Shown here one piece after another: positions 34,130 through 42,766 of a stretch of DNA of 64,000 nucleotides; within the stretch, counting starts at the first letter, position 1; the number at the start of each line of letters is the position of its first letter. The position numbers and the translations under genes were made by a program. Under the pieces are notes generated by a model that saw only the letters and a list, made by a program, of their open reading frames with translations, was not told where the DNA came from and ran no database searches. Source of the DNA: Haloarcula litorea (GTDB lineage Archaea; Halobacteriota; Halobacteria; Halobacteriales; Haloarculaceae); the NCBI RefSeq assembly GCF_029338195.1, contig NZ_CP119779.1, forward strand, positions 1,550,001 through 1,614,000, given 5' to 3'.

Positions 34130-34935
34130 ACGCGCTCGTAGATGCGGTGTTGCTTGTCGACGGGATCGAAGTCGTCCCGGCACGCCGCCGGAAGCGTCTC
34201 GGTCATCCCGATCATCAGGTTCCCGCCGGCCCGCAGGGACCCCCGGATGGTCTCGAAGATGGGGACCTTGTACTCCGTGTCGATGTAGATGAGGAGGTTC
34301 CGGCAGAAGACGAGGTCGAAGTCCCGCTTGGCCTCGCCCCGGATGAGGTCGTGCTGCTCGAAGGTGACCATCTCCTTCACCTCGTCCCGGACCCGGAAGG
34401 TCGTCCCCTCCTCGTCGACGTAGTCGGCGTAGTCGTCGAGCGGTGCCAGCTCCTCCGCGATGTCGGTCGTCTGTGAGGTCTCGTAGACGCCGCGGCGGGC
34501 CTCCGCGAGGACGTCGGCGTTGATGTCGGTGGCGGTGATCTCGACCCGACCGGCGTCGACCTCGGGGTCGTCGAGCGCCAGCATCGCCGCCGAGTACGGT
34601 TCCCGGCCGTCGGCACTGGGGGCCGACCACACCCGGACCCGGCGGTTCTCGGCGGTCAGCTCCCGCAGGACCGGCCGCAGCGCCTCCCAGGCCTCGGGGT
34701 TGCGGAAGAAGCCGGTGACGTTGATCGACAGCGAGTCCAGCAGCTGCTCGCGCTCGCCGTCGTCGCGTTCGAGCAGCCGCCGGTACTGCCGGTAGTCGTC
34801 GGTGTCGGTCCGGCGCATCCGGGCGCTGATGCGGCGGTCGAGGTAGGCGTCGTTGTAGAACTCCGACTCGAAGTCCATCTCCGACCCGATGAACGAAAGC
34901 AGCTGCCGGAACTGCCGGTCCTCGGTCCGGTTCAT
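34126..34935 (-). CDS. cheR: Chemotaxis protein methyltransferase CheR
   Basis: The protein is 269 residues. It has the N-terminal helical domain (about 1-75; SEMDFESEFYNDAYLDRRI) and the SAM-binding domain with VWSAPSADGREPYSAAM, the methyltransferase motif I region, and FDLVFCRNLLIYI. It methylates glutamates on chemoreceptors. In most CheR proteins the motif has Cys-Ser-Thr-Gly; here Ser-Ala-Pro-Ser-Ala, a change worth noting. It overlaps the cheA stop and the HEAT gene start by 4 nt each. Confidence 0.92.
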   Translation of the reverse strand: MNRTEDRQFRQLLSFIGSEMDFESEFYNDAYLDRRISARMRRTDTDDYRQYRRLLERDDGEREQLLDSLSINVTGFFRNPEAWEALRPVLRELTAENRRVRVWSAPSADGREPYSAAMLALDDPEVDAGRVEITATDINADVLAEARRGVYETSQTTDIAEELAPLDDYADYVDEEGTTFRVRDEVKEMVTFEQHDLIRGEAKRDFDLVFCRNLLIYIDTEYKVPIFETIRGSLRAGGNLMIGMTETLPAACRDDFDPVDKQHRIYERV

Positions 34936-36956
34936 AGCGTCACCACGTCGAGGATGTGGACGATGTTGCCGTCCCCCAGCACCGCCGTCCCGGAGAGGCC
35001 GGCGGTCCCCGAGAGGATCCCCTCCAGGGGCTTGACGACGACCTCCTCCTGGCTGTTGACCGAGTCACAGTGCAGGGCGACCTGCCGCTCGGACTCGCGG
35101 ATACGGACCAGCATCCCGTCACCGTTTTCCGTCTCGCCGGGCACGTCGAACGTCTCGTCGAGGTGGATGACGGGGTAGATGTCGTCGTTGTGCTTGATGA
35201 CCTGCTTGCCGTTGACCTGCTTGACGGCGTCGGTCGAGGTGATCTCGTCGACGTTCTTGATGGGGACGCCGTACTCCTCGTCGCCGACCTGCACGAACAG
35301 CACCTTCACGATGGCCATCGTCACCGGCAGGCGCAGCGCGACGGTGGTCCCCTCCCCCGGCGTCGACTCGACGTTGACCGACCCGTCCAGTTGCGAGACG
35401 GTGTCGTGGACGACGTCCATCCCGACCCCGCGGCCACTGGTGTCGGTCACCTCGTCGGCCGTCGAGAAGCCGGGGTGGAACACGAGGTCGTAGACCGCGG
35501 AGTCGTCCATCGCCTCCAGCTCCTCCGGCGAGCGGACGCCCTTCTCGATCGCCTTCTCGCGGATGCCCTCGACGTCGAGCCCCGCGCCGTCGTCCTCGAC
35601 CTCGATGATGACGTGGTCTCGCTCCCGGGAGGCCCGCAGCGTGATGTGGCCGGTCCGCGGTTTCCCCTTCCGCTCGCGCTCCGCCGGGGGCTCGATCCCG
35701 TGGTCGACGGCGTTGCGCAGGATGTGCATCAGCGGGTCCGAGATCTCGGTGAGGATGGTCCGGTCGAGCTCGATGTCCTCGCCTTCGATCTCGAAGTCGA
35801 CCTCCTTGTCGAGCTCGCGAGCGAGGTCACGGACCAGCCGCGGGAACTTCCCGACGACCTTCTTCAGCGGGATGAGCCGCATGTCCATCACCGTGTTCTG
35901 GAGGTTCGCCGTGATCTTGTCCAGCTCGTTCAGCGTCTCACCCGCCGAGTCCAGGTCCTCCTGCTCGACGGCCCGGCGGAGCTTGATCCGGCTGGTGACC
36001 AGCTGCTCGACCTGTCCGTGCAGGTCGTCCAGCCGGTCGACGTCGACGCGGACCGACTTGATCTCGTCGACGCTGTGTTCGGCGTCCCCGCCGTTCGCGT
36101 CCGTGTCGTCGGTCTCCGTGGTGCCGGCCACACGGGGGCCGCCGCCCGCCGCGTCCGATCCGCCGCCAGCGTCCCCGTCGCCGTCGAGTTCGGCCGTCAC
36201 GTCGTCGGCCTCGAACGCCGCGATCTTCCCGACGGAACCGAGTTCGGCGTCGACGGTGGCGGCGTCCGGGGCGTCGAGATAGAGCTCGAAGGCGTCTTCG
36301 AAGGCCCCGTCCTCGATGTCGGTCCGGGCCGGGTCGCTGTCGAGGACGTCGAACACGTCCTCGACGCCCTCCAGAGCGAGCATCGCGTCGACGCCCGGCA
36401 TATCCGACTCGCCGACGTCGACGACGGCATGGACGACCCGGCCGTCGGCGTCGGCGGCGGTCACGTCCGTCTCGATCGAGCCGGCGGCGAGGCCGCTCCC
36501 GGCTCCGCCGCGCTCGGCTCCGTCGTCCTCGCCGGCGGCTCCCTCGTGCCCGTCGCCGTCGGCGGCCGCGGCGTCGGCCCCCTCCTCCAGGACCGTCCGC
36601 AGCTCGTCGACCATCTCGTCGGTGTCGGTCCGCGCCTCGCCGTGGTCCTCGATCTCGCCGACGATGACCTCGATCCGGTCGACGCCGGCGAAGATCAGGT
36701 CCATCACTGCCGGCGTGACGTCCATCTCCCCCTGTCGCATCGCGTCGAGCAGGTCCTCCATCGCGTGTGCGAGGTTCGCCGCGTCGTCGAACCCCATCGC
36801 GCCGAAGTTCCCCTTCAGCGTGTGGGCGGTCCGGAAGATGGAGTCCATCGCCTCCCGGTCGGTGGGGTCCGACTCCAGCGCCAACAGCGAGTTGTTCAGT
36901 TCCGTGATCGCCTCCTCGCTCTCGCGGATGAACGCGTCGAGATACTGGTCGTCCAT
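34932..36956 (-). CDS. cheA: Chemotaxis histidine kinase CheA
   Basis: The protein is 674 residues. P1 carries the phospho-His in FRTAHTLKGNFGAMGF (His45). A long acidic and Gly-rich linker with a P2-like region follows (about 120-310). P3 and P4 come next, with the N-box HILRNAVDHGIEPP and the G-boxes DDGAGLD and DTSGRGVGMDV. P5 is a CheW-like domain at the C-terminus. It phosphorylates CheY and CheB. The start at 36956 shares an A with the cheB stop (TAATG). The frame upstream is not coding. Confidence 0.95.
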   Translation of the reverse strand: MDDQYLDAFIRESEEAITELNNSLLALESDPTDREAMDSIFRTAHTLKGNFGAMGFDDAANLAHAMEDLLDAMRQGEMDVTPAVMDLIFAGVDRIEVIVGEIEDHGEARTDTDEMVDELRTVLEEGADAAAADGDGHEGAAGEDDGAERGGAGSGLAAGSIETDVTAADADGRVVHAVVDVGESDMPGVDAMLALEGVEDVFDVLDSDPARTDIEDGAFEDAFELYLDAPDAATVDAELGSVGKIAAFEADDVTAELDGDGDAGGGSDAAGGGPRVAGTTETDDTDANGGDAEHSVDEIKSVRVDVDRLDDLHGQVEQLVTSRIKLRRAVEQEDLDSAGETLNELDKITANLQNTVMDMRLIPLKKVVGKFPRLVRDLARELDKEVDFEIEGEDIELDRTILTEISDPLMHILRNAVDHGIEPPAERERKGKPRTGHITLRASRERDHVIIEVEDDGAGLDVEGIREKAIEKGVRSPEELEAMDDSAVYDLVFHPGFSTADEVTDTSGRGVGMDVVHDTVSQLDGSVNVESTPGEGTTVALRLPVTMAIVKVLFVQVGDEEYGVPIKNVDEITSTDAVKQVNGKQVIKHNDDIYPVIHLDETFDVPGETENGDGMLVRIRESERQVALHCDSVNSQEEVVVKPLEGILSGTAGLSGTAVLGDGNIVHILDVVTL

Positions 36957-38041
36957 TATGAGCTCACCTCGGTCGTGATCGTGTCCAAGATACCGTTCGC
37001 AACCTCGTCGATGGGCAACACGTCGTCGACACACCCCGTCTCCACGGCCCGTCGGGGCATCCCGTAGACGGCCGACGTGGCCTCGTCCTGTGCCAGCGTG
37101 TGACCGCCGGCGGCCTTGATACGTCGGATGCCGTCGGCACCGTCCTCGCCCATCCCGGTGAGGATGACTCCCACCAGCGGGTCGTCGACGACGTCGGCGG
37201 CGGTCCGCATCGTCACGTCGACGGCCGGGCGGACACTGTTGACGGGGGCGTCGTCGGTCAGCTTCACCCGGAGCCGCCCGTTCCGGTAGTTCTTGACCGC
37301 CATATGGCTGTCACCGGCGGCCACGAGCGCCTCGCCGCCGCCGATGCGGGCCCCGTCGGTCGCCTCCCGCACGTCGTAGTCGCTGCGGGCGTCGATCCGC
37401 TCCGCGAACCGGCCGGTGAACCCGTCCGGCATGTGCTGGACGATCAGCACGCGGCAGTCCGCCGCCAGCGGCAGGTCCGACAGGACCTGCTCGACCATCT
37501 TCGGCCCTCCCGTCGAGGAGCCGACGATCAGCGTCGGGTTCGCCGCGTAACTGGTCTCGCCGCTCGGCTCCGCGGCCGACGGCGACGCGGTGCCGCGGGT
37601 GACCCCACCGGCGCTGTGGCCGGTCGCCCCGCCCACGTCGACCTCCGCGACGGAGGTGACGATCTCGACCAGCTGGTCTTTCAGGCGGGACATCTCCATC
37701 GACACCTCGCCGCCGGGCTTCCGGAAGAAGTCGACAGCGCCCCTGTCCAGGGCCTCGAAGGTCACGTCGGCGTCTTCGTCGGTGTGGGCCGACAGCATCA
37801 GGACCGGCGTCGGGTGCTCGGCCATGATGCGTTCCGTCGCCTCGATCCCGTCGAGTTCCGGCATCTCGACGTCCATCGTCACCACGTCGGGATCCTCGCG
37901 GCCGACGGCCTCGACGGCCTCCCGGCCGTTTCGCGCCTGCGCGACGACGTCGATTCCCCCCTCCTCCAGCATATCGGAGATGACGCTGCGCATGAAGTGA
38001 GAGTCGTCGGCGACGACGGCACGCGGCCTCCCGCCGGCCAT
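36956..38041 (-). CDS. cheB: Chemotaxis protein-glutamate methylesterase CheB
   Basis: The protein is 361 residues. The receiver domain (about 1-120) has VVADDSHFMRSV and VTMDVEMPELDG with the phospho-Asp. After a short linker, the methylesterase domain (about 165-361) has the catalytic Ser in IVGSSTGGPKM, the His in VQHMPDGFTGRFAERI, and the Asp in LTGMGEDGADG. It removes methyl groups from receptors. It is the first gene of the minus-strand operon and shares the TATC-N6-GATA operator with cheW. Confidence 0.95.
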   Translation of the reverse strand: MAGGRPRAVVADDSHFMRSVISDMLEEGGIDVVAQARNGREAVEAVGREDPDVVTMDVEMPELDGIEATERIMAEHPTPVLMLSAHTDEDADVTFEALDRGAVDFFRKPGGEVSMEMSRLKDQLVEIVTSVAEVDVGGATGHSAGGVTRGTASPSAAEPSGETSYAANPTLIVGSSTGGPKMVEQVLSDLPLAADCRVLIVQHMPDGFTGRFAERIDARSDYDVREATDGARIGGGEALVAAGDSHMAVKNYRNGRLRVKLTDDAPVNSVRPAVDVTMRTAADVVDDPLVGVILTGMGEDGADGIRRIKAAGGHTLAQDEATSAVYGMPRRAVETGCVDDVLPIDEVANGILDTITTEVSS

Positions 38042-38142
38042 CGTCAGGTGCGCCCTCGCGACGCGGTGGTCGTTCGCGGGCGGAGCATCTGCATAGCTAC
38101 GCCGTACTCCCGTTCGACCGAAAATAAAGACACCGCCCGCGG

Positions 38143-38156
38143 TATCAAGGATGATA
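38143..38156. promoter_or_regulatory. TATC-N6-GATA operator between cheB and cheW
   Basis: TATC-AAGGAT-GATA. On the left, a minus-strand TATA box TCTTTATTTT (38121-38130) for cheB lies about 19-28 bp from the site centre. On the right, TTTATG (38171-38176) for cheW lies about 22 bp from it. The symmetric spacing suggests that one bound protein serves both divergent promoters. Confidence 0.75.
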
Positions 38157-38212
38157 GCACAGCAGGCAGCTTTATGCCGCCGTCCCGCCCTACCTCCGGT
38201 ACCCAGCGAGTC

Positions 38213-38653
38213 ATGTCCACCCAGTCAGCCCAGTCGACGACCGGCCAGGTCCTCGAGTTCGAACTCGGGGCGGAGACCTACTGTGTCAGCATCGACTACG
38301 TGACCGAGATCGTCGACGTCGGCGACCTGACACAGGTCCCCAACGCCCCGCCGTACGTCGAGGGCGTGATGGATCTCCGGGGTCGGACCACGTCGATCGT
38401 CGACCCGAAGACCATCTTCGGCATCGACGGGGACGCGGACGGCAAGCGCATCATCGTCTTCGATCCCGAGATCGTCCAGACACAGGGGGCGGCCGGCTGG
38501 CTCGTCGACGAGGTGTTCCAGGTCGTCCAGATCACGCCCGACCAGGTCGATCGCTCGCCCGCCAACGACTCCGGCTCGATCCGTGGCGTGGTCAAACGCG
38601 ACGACGACTTCGTCATCTGGGTCGACCCGGCGGTCGTCCACAGCGAGGGCTGA
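38213..38653 (+). CDS. cheW: Chemotaxis coupling protein CheW
   Basis: The protein is 146 residues. It is a single CheW domain starting at about residue 11 (VLEFELGAETYCVSIDYVTE), with LTQVPNAPPYVEGVMDLRG and an IIVFD strand, all typical. It links chemoreceptors to CheA. The start at 38213 is chosen because the frame upstream runs into the promoter and antisense cheB. It is divergent from the cheB-cheA-cheR operon and followed by the KaiC-like ATPase gene. Confidence 0.93.
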   Translation: MSTQSAQSTTGQVLEFELGAETYCVSIDYVTEIVDVGDLTQVPNAPPYVEGVMDLRGRTTSIVDPKTIFGIDGDADGKRIIVFDPEIVQTQGAAGWLVDEVFQVVQITPDQVDRSPANDSGSIRGVVKRDDDFVIWVDPAVVHSEG

Positions 38654-38731
38654 TCGGCGTCTACGGGCCGTGAACAAGACTTTTCACGGCCCACGACTCA
38701 CCGTAGGGTAACCCCGAGGATATTCAACCAG

Positions 38732-39457
38732 ATGATAGAACTAACGAAGACGGGCATCGACGGCCTCGACGAGATTCTCAACGGCGGCATCGTGAACAAC
38801 TCGACGACACTCATCAGCGGCAATCCCGGGGCCGGGAAGTCCATCCTCTGTCTGCAGTACATCTACAACGGCGTCGAGCAGTTCGACGAGAAGGGGATCT
38901 ACCTCTCCTTCGAGGAGAACGAGGCCGACCTCCGGGAGGCGGCCGAGTCCATCGGCTTCGACAAGTGGCCCGAGTACGTCGACAACGGCGACATCAAGGT
39001 GTACGACAAGCAGGTCCTGCTGCGGGAGAACGACTTCTCCTCCTCGCTCGAGATCCTCCTCGAGGACCTCGAGGACGAGAAGTACGACCGACTGGTGCTG
39101 GACTCGCTGGCGATGTTCGAGCTGTTCTTCGAGGACGAGCGCGAGAAGCGCACCTACCTGCTGAAGTTCACCGACATCCTCCGGGAGAACGGACTGACGA
39201 CGCTGATGACGAACGAACAGGGGGCGGTCTTCCCGGACACGGAGATCGGGCTGGAGAACTACCTCACCGACGGGAACATCTACCTCATCCAGACGCCGAC
39301 CGACTCCGGGGTCAGCCGGTACGTCTGGGTCGCGAAGATGCGCAAACAGAACATCGAGACCGACATCTATCCGATGGAGATCGACTGGGGGGGTATCAAG
39401 ATCCACGAGAGCGCGAGCGCGTTCTCGATGATGAGCGAGGAGGAGTCGCCGATATAG
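38732..39457 (+). CDS. KaiC/RAD55-like ATPase
   Basis: The protein is 241 residues, one RecA-like domain. The Walker A motif is GNPGAGKSILCLQYIY (about 33-48), the catalytic Glu pair is in FEENE, and the Walker B strand is DRLVLDSLAM. It resembles single KaiC-domain ATPases and is related in fold to ArlH (50245). The role is unknown; its place between cheW and the archaellin genes suggests signalling to the motor or transcriptional control. It has an AT-rich upstream patch, but no TATC-N6-GATA site. Confidence 0.8.
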   Translation: MIELTKTGIDGLDEILNGGIVNNSTTLISGNPGAGKSILCLQYIYNGVEQFDEKGIYLSFEENEADLREAAESIGFDKWPEYVDNGDIKVYDKQVLLRENDFSSSLEILLEDLEDEKYDRLVLDSLAMFELFFEDEREKRTYLLKFTDILRENGLTTLMTNEQGAVFPDTEIGLENYLTDGNIYLIQTPTDSGVSRYVWVAKMRKQNIETDIYPMEIDWGGIKIHESASAFSMMSEEESPI

Positions 39458-39561
39458 CGCTTTGACGCCGTTATTATCCGGGAGAACAACCGCTGTAGCA
39501 TCCGTACCCCGATTCTGTACCGTCTGGCTCTGATCCCCGCCTCGTCCGGCTCCTCACTTGG

Positions 39562-39575
39562 TATCATCGTCGATA
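39562..39575. promoter_or_regulatory. TATC-N6-GATA operator before the winged-helix gene
   Basis: TATC-ATCGTC-GATA, centre 42 nt from the ATG at 39611. A TATA-like CTTTAAG abuts the site at 39577, and a weaker GTATTCAT lies 22 bp from its centre. If the first is the true TATA box, a bound protein would block it, which would fit autoregulation. Confidence 0.65.
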
Positions 39576-39610
39576 GCTTTAAGCGAGGCAGTATTCATGT
39601 TCTGATAACG

Positions 39611-39949
39611 ATGGCATCGGCGGAGATATTGCAAACGCTGGGGAACAAATACAGCGCGGAGATCCTGGACGCCACCGACGAACCCGCGTCCGCACAGGAG
39701 CTGAGCGACGAACTCGGGATCCCGATTGCCACCTGTTACCGACGCATCGACGAGCTCACCGAACACGACCTGTTGGAACTACACGACAACATCCTCTCGG
39801 ACGACCGCCGACGCATCAAGGTGTACCGACGGAACGTCGACGAGGTCCGCGTCGACTTCGACGAGGAGCTCACCGTCCACGTCGAGGAACGCACCGAGGT
39901 CACGAACAAGCTCGACGAGGCGTGGCGGACCCTCTCGTCGGACAACTGA
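39611..39949 (+). CDS. Winged-helix regulator in the archaellum locus
   Basis: The protein is 112 residues. The N-terminal part is a winged-helix DNA-binding domain of ArsR type (about 5-75; LGNKYSAEILDATDEPASAQEL, then ATCYRRIDELTEHDLLEL). A C-terminal helix (about 85-110) may form the dimer coiled coil. No metal or Cys ligand set is apparent. It is the only DNA-binding protein between the che and archaellin genes and has its own TATC-N6-GATA site, so it is the first candidate for the motility regulator. Methanococcal EarA is a functional analogue but I cannot show homology. Confidence 0.75.
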   Translation: MASAEILQTLGNKYSAEILDATDEPASAQELSDELGIPIATCYRRIDELTEHDLLELHDNILSDDRRRIKVYRRNVDEVRVDFDEELTVHVEERTEVTNKLDEAWRTLSSDN

Positions 39950-39966
39950 CCGGCGAGCCGTACAGT

Positions 39967-39980
39967 TATCAGGACAGATA
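39967..39980. promoter_or_regulatory. TATC-N6-GATA operator before the small membrane protein gene
   Basis: TATC-AGGACA-GATA. The centre is 58 nt from the ATG at 40032, and a TATA box TTTAATAT (39995-40002) begins about 21 bp from the centre. The predicted start of transcription is close to 40024. Confidence 0.7.
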
Positions 39981-40031
39981 TTCACGGGGGTGGGTTTAAT
40001 ATGGGGTTTCTCGTAGCCCCTGCCAGTGCCG

Positions 40032-40307
40032 ATGATAGAACTCCTCTACGCCATCACCACCCTGGTGTTCGTCGTCGCGGGGCTCACCATGGTCGGGATG
40101 GCGATGCGGGCGTACGTGCAGACGTCCCGGCAGGCGATGCTCCACCTCTCGCTCGGGTTCGCGCTGGCGGTCGCGGGAGCGGCAGCGACGATGATCAGCG
40201 CGTTCGTCAACGACTTTCAGGGCGTCCGCTCGCTGTTGCTGGTCAACAGCGGCCTCACCACGTTCGGCTACCTGTTCGTGATGTACAGTCTCGTCACCTA
40301 CGAGTGA
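40032..40307 (+). CDS. Small membrane protein next to the winged-helix gene
   Basis: The protein is 91 residues with three hydrophobic segments (about residues 3-25, 38-60 and 68-88) and a conserved-looking RAYVQTSRQAMLHLSLGF loop. In haloarchaea, such a protein often follows a winged-helix regulator gene, so the two may be a sensor-regulator pair (from memory, the family labelled DUF7521). It has its own TATC-N6-GATA promoter. It precedes the archaellin genes. Function is unknown. Confidence 0.65.
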   Translation: MIELLYAITTLVFVVAGLTMVGMAMRAYVQTSRQAMLHLSLGFALAVAGAAATMISAFVNDFQGVRSLLLVNSGLTTFGYLFVMYSLVTYE

Positions 40308-40608
40308 CGAACCACCGATCGCTCTCGGACCACGCCGGGTCTCCCGACCGCGTGTTCGTCTCGACTTCCTCTCGGCGTGTTCCTCCGGTCCGCCCGGACG
40401 GTACGTTCCGGCTCCGCGTCAGCCTCACTCGACGACGAAACCGGTTCCGGTGAGCGCTCCGGAAATACCACCACGCTGCCCCGTACGAGACCGAGAGGTG
40501 ACGATAGAGTGCCTGAAATGCGCGTTATCAGAGCAGATAATCTAGTGGGAGCTATTATTACTGGTGAAACACTCGACTGGGGTAGGGTCAGCACGGCCCG
40601 GACATACA
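40308..40608. promoter_or_regulatory. Archaellin gene upstream region
   Basis: The left half is GC-rich with no gene and ends in a GC-poor promoter. The TATC-N6-GATA site is at 40526-40539 and the TATA box CTATTATTA at 40552-40560. Transcription should start at about 40582, where a 5' leader of 28 nt identical to that of the second archaellin begins. Confidence 0.6.
40526..40539. promoter_or_regulatory. TATC-N6-GATA operator before archaellin 1
   Basis: TATC-AGAGCA-GATA, flanked as G-TTATC/GATAA-T. The centre is 76 nt from the ATG at 40609 and about 20 bp from the TATA box start. It is the same layout as at 41447-41460. Confidence 0.75.
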
Positions 40609-41250
40609 ATGTTCACGGAACACACGGACGACGACCGCGGGCAGGTCGGGATCGGCACGCTCATCGTGTTCATCGCGATGGTGCTGGTCGCGGCGATCGC
40701 CGCGGGCGTCCTGATCAACACGGCTGGGTTCCTCCAGTCCAGCGCAGAGGAAACGGGACAACAGAGCAGCGACCAGGTCACCAACCGGCTCGAAGTGGTG
40801 AGCGCCGTCGGCACCGACATCGACCAGAGCGAGAAGAAAGTCGACACGGTGGAGGTGACGGTGAAGAAGGCACCGGGTGCCGGTAACATCGACCTGGGGA
40901 GCACGATCGCGCAGTGGGTCGACTCTTCGGGCTCGTACGACCTCACGTACGGCGAACCCGGCACGACCAAGGCCCCGAACAGCACGACGTTCTCCGTGAC
41001 CACGGTCCAGGACGACGACTCCTCGATCGACAGCAGTCAGGTCCTCAACGATCCCGCTGACCGCGCGACGATCCGGTTCGACATCGACGACATCCGGGCC
41101 GACGAGAACGACGACAGCAACACCGCTTCCGCGGGTCTCGACGAGGGTGGAACGGCGACGATCCAGCTGAACACCCAGTCCGGCGGGACGACGACCGTCC
41201 GTCTGGTCGTCCCCGAGACGCTGTCCGGGAACTCCGCCGTCTCGCTGTAG
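40609..41250 (+). CDS. arlA1: Archaellin 1
   Basis: The protein is 213 residues. It has a class III signal peptide: a charged [11 protein letters not shown] (11 residues), cleavage predicted before QVGIG, then the hydrophobic helix [19 protein letters not shown] that forms the archaellum core. The C-terminal domain is acidic and Thr/Ser-rich, ending LSGNSAVSL. One N-glycosylation sequon, Asn-Ser-Thr, is in KAPNSTTFS. It is the filament subunit, secreted and assembled by ArlI/ArlJ. The N-terminal half is nearly identical to archaellin 2, 0.3 kb downstream. Confidence 0.93.
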   Translation: MFTEHTDDDRGQVGIGTLIVFIAMVLVAAIAAGVLINTAGFLQSSAEETGQQSSDQVTNRLEVVSAVGTDIDQSEKKVDTVEVTVKKAPGAGNIDLGSTIAQWVDSSGSYDLTYGEPGTTKAPNSTTFSVTTVQDDDSSIDSSQVLNDPADRATIRFDIDDIRADENDDSNTASAGLDEGGTATIQLNTQSGGTTTVRLVVPETLSGNSAVSL

Positions 41251-41446
41251 CCCGTCCGCTCTCTTCTCTGTTTTCTCCGCCGTGCCACAGCGGCGGTGCC
41301 GTCGTCCCCGGGGTTCGGTCCGAATCGGCCCGCCGGCACCACCGGCTGGCGACGCCGACCGTCGGGTCGCACCGAACCCCGACGATCCCGCCGTCATCGT
41401 CACGCTTCTACCCGCTGAACCGATGTAGAACCGCTGAAGAGATCGT

Positions 41447-41460
41447 TATCAGCCGAGATA
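41447..41460. promoter_or_regulatory. TATC-N6-GATA operator before archaellin 2
   Basis: TATC-AGCCGA-GATA with outer T/A extension. The centre is 76 nt from the ATG at 41530, exactly as in archaellin 1, and about 20 bp from the TATA box GTATTATTA (41473-41481). The flanks of the two promoters differ, so the site is preserved independently of the duplicated leader. Confidence 0.75.
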
Positions 41461-41501
41461 ATTCGGGCAGAGGTATTATTACTGGTGGAAGAAACCGTTC
41501 T

Positions 41502-41745
41502 GGTAGGGTCAGCACGGCCCGGACATACAATGTTCACGGAACACACGGACGACGACCGCGGGCAGGTCGGGATCGGCACGCTCATCGTGTTCATCGCGAT
41601 GGTGCTGGTCGCGGCGATCGCCGCGGGCGTCCTGATCAACACGGCTGGGTTCCTCCAGTCCAGCGCAGAGGAAACGGGACAACAGAGCAGCGACCAGGTC
41701 ACCAACCGGCTCGAAGTGGTGAGCGCCGTCGGCACCGACATCGAC
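41502..41745 (+). repeat. 244-bp exact duplication shared by the two archaellin genes
   Basis: Positions 40581-40824 and 41502-41745 are identical, covering the mRNA leader from the predicted start of transcription through about codon 72. The genes diverge after that, then match again over much of the next 90 bases and in the last 75 bases. Confidence 0.8.
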
Positions 41746-42129
41746 TCCTCGAACAGCGAGGTCGACACGGTGGAGGTGACGGTGAAGAAGGCACCGGGTG
41801 CGGCCAACATCGACCTGGGGAGCACGATCGCGCAGTGGGTCGACTCCTCGGGCTCGTACGACCTCACCCAGGACTCGTCGACCGCACAGGATCACTTCAC
41901 GGTGTCGACGGTGCAGGACGACGACTCCTCGATCACGGACAGTAACGTCCTGAACGACCCGGCCGACCGCGCGACGCTGACGTTCGACGTGACCGCTATC
42001 CACGGGACCACCGGTCTCGGCGAGGGTGCGACGGCGACGATCCAGCTGAACACCCAGTCCGGCGGGACGACGACCGTCCGTCTGGTCGTCCCCGAGACGC
42101 TGTCCGGGAACTCCGCCGTCACGCTGTAA
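41530..42129 (+). CDS. arlA2: Archaellin 2
   Basis: The protein is 199 residues, with the same N-terminal 72 residues as archaellin 1, including the predicted cleavage before QVGIG. Its middle (about 130-170) is shorter and different ([16 protein letters not shown]), and its C-terminus LSGNSAVTL again matches. No Asn-x-Ser/Thr sequon is seen. The two should be interchangeable at the filament core and differ only at the surface. Its promoter carries its own operator, so each gene can be transcribed independently. Confidence 0.93.
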   Translation: MFTEHTDDDRGQVGIGTLIVFIAMVLVAAIAAGVLINTAGFLQSSAEETGQQSSDQVTNRLEVVSAVGTDIDSSNSEVDTVEVTVKKAPGAANIDLGSTIAQWVDSSGSYDLTQDSSTAQDHFTVSTVQDDDSSITDSNVLNDPADRATLTFDVTAIHGTTGLGEGATATIQLNTQSGGTTTVRLVVPETLSGNSAVTL

Positions 42130-42208
42130 CCCGCCCGTTCTCTTCTCTTCTCGCCGATCGTACCCCACCAGCGACGGAGTTATACCGCTCGGTGTTCACG
42201 TCCCTCGT

Positions 42209-42766
42209 ATGGCGGACGGGCCGGACGAACCGAACCCCGACGAGGGGAAGATCCTCTCGCCCGAGGAACTCGACATCGCCGAGGACGAACACGTCACGGA
42301 GATCGACGAGGGCCGCTACGTCGTCTCCTCGGACGCCCGCACCGACGACGACTACGGGAACCAGGTCTCCTCGGAGCCCCAGCAGCCCGCGCCCGACCCG
42401 GAGCCGGCCCGCGAGTTCTCCGACGCCGACGTCCACGAGTGGCTCGCCGAGCGGATGGCCGACTCCAGCACCCGCTACGGCTTCGACGTGACCGCGAAGT
42501 TCGACGGCGAGGTCGACCAGCAGCAACTGGGTTCCAACGACATCGTCACCGTCTTCGAGAGCTTTATGCTCTGGTACGGGCGGCAACTGGACGGCGACAC
42601 GCCCGTCGAGGACGTGCTGGGTATCCTGCTCTCGGAGTCGAACGTCCCGGTGAAGTACCCGCCTGGCAACGTCAAGTCGCTGGCGCGGTCGCTGGGACTG
42701 TCGCCCGACGACTCCATCGCGGAGCTCGTGGCGGCCGTCGAGGAGCGCGACGGCGCGGAGTTCTGA
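42209..42766 (+). CDS. Acidic protein of the archaellum locus
   Basis: The protein is 185 residues. An acidic, disordered N-terminus (about 1-75) precedes a helical domain (about 75-185; FSDADVHEWLAERMADSST, VFESFMLWYGRQL, YPPGNVKSLARSLGLSPDD). It has no membrane segment. It sits between the archaellins and the second exported-protein module, and a TATA-like GTTATACC (about 42179-42186) lies 30 nt before the ATG. I do not know its family; it may be a conserved taxis or archaellum accessory protein. Confidence 0.65.
   Translation: MADGPDEPNPDEGKILSPEELDIAEDEHVTEIDEGRYVVSSDARTDDDYGNQVSSEPQQPAPDPEPAREFSDADVHEWLAERMADSSTRYGFDVTAKFDGEVDQQQLGSNDIVTVFESFMLWYGRQLDGDTPVEDVLGILLSESNVPVKYPPGNVKSLARSLGLSPDDSIAELVAAVEERDGAEF

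Noticed and set aside
34956-37067. Plus-strand open frame over cheA
   Set aside because: Antisense shadow of cheA; rich in Arg/Val/Asp without any domain.
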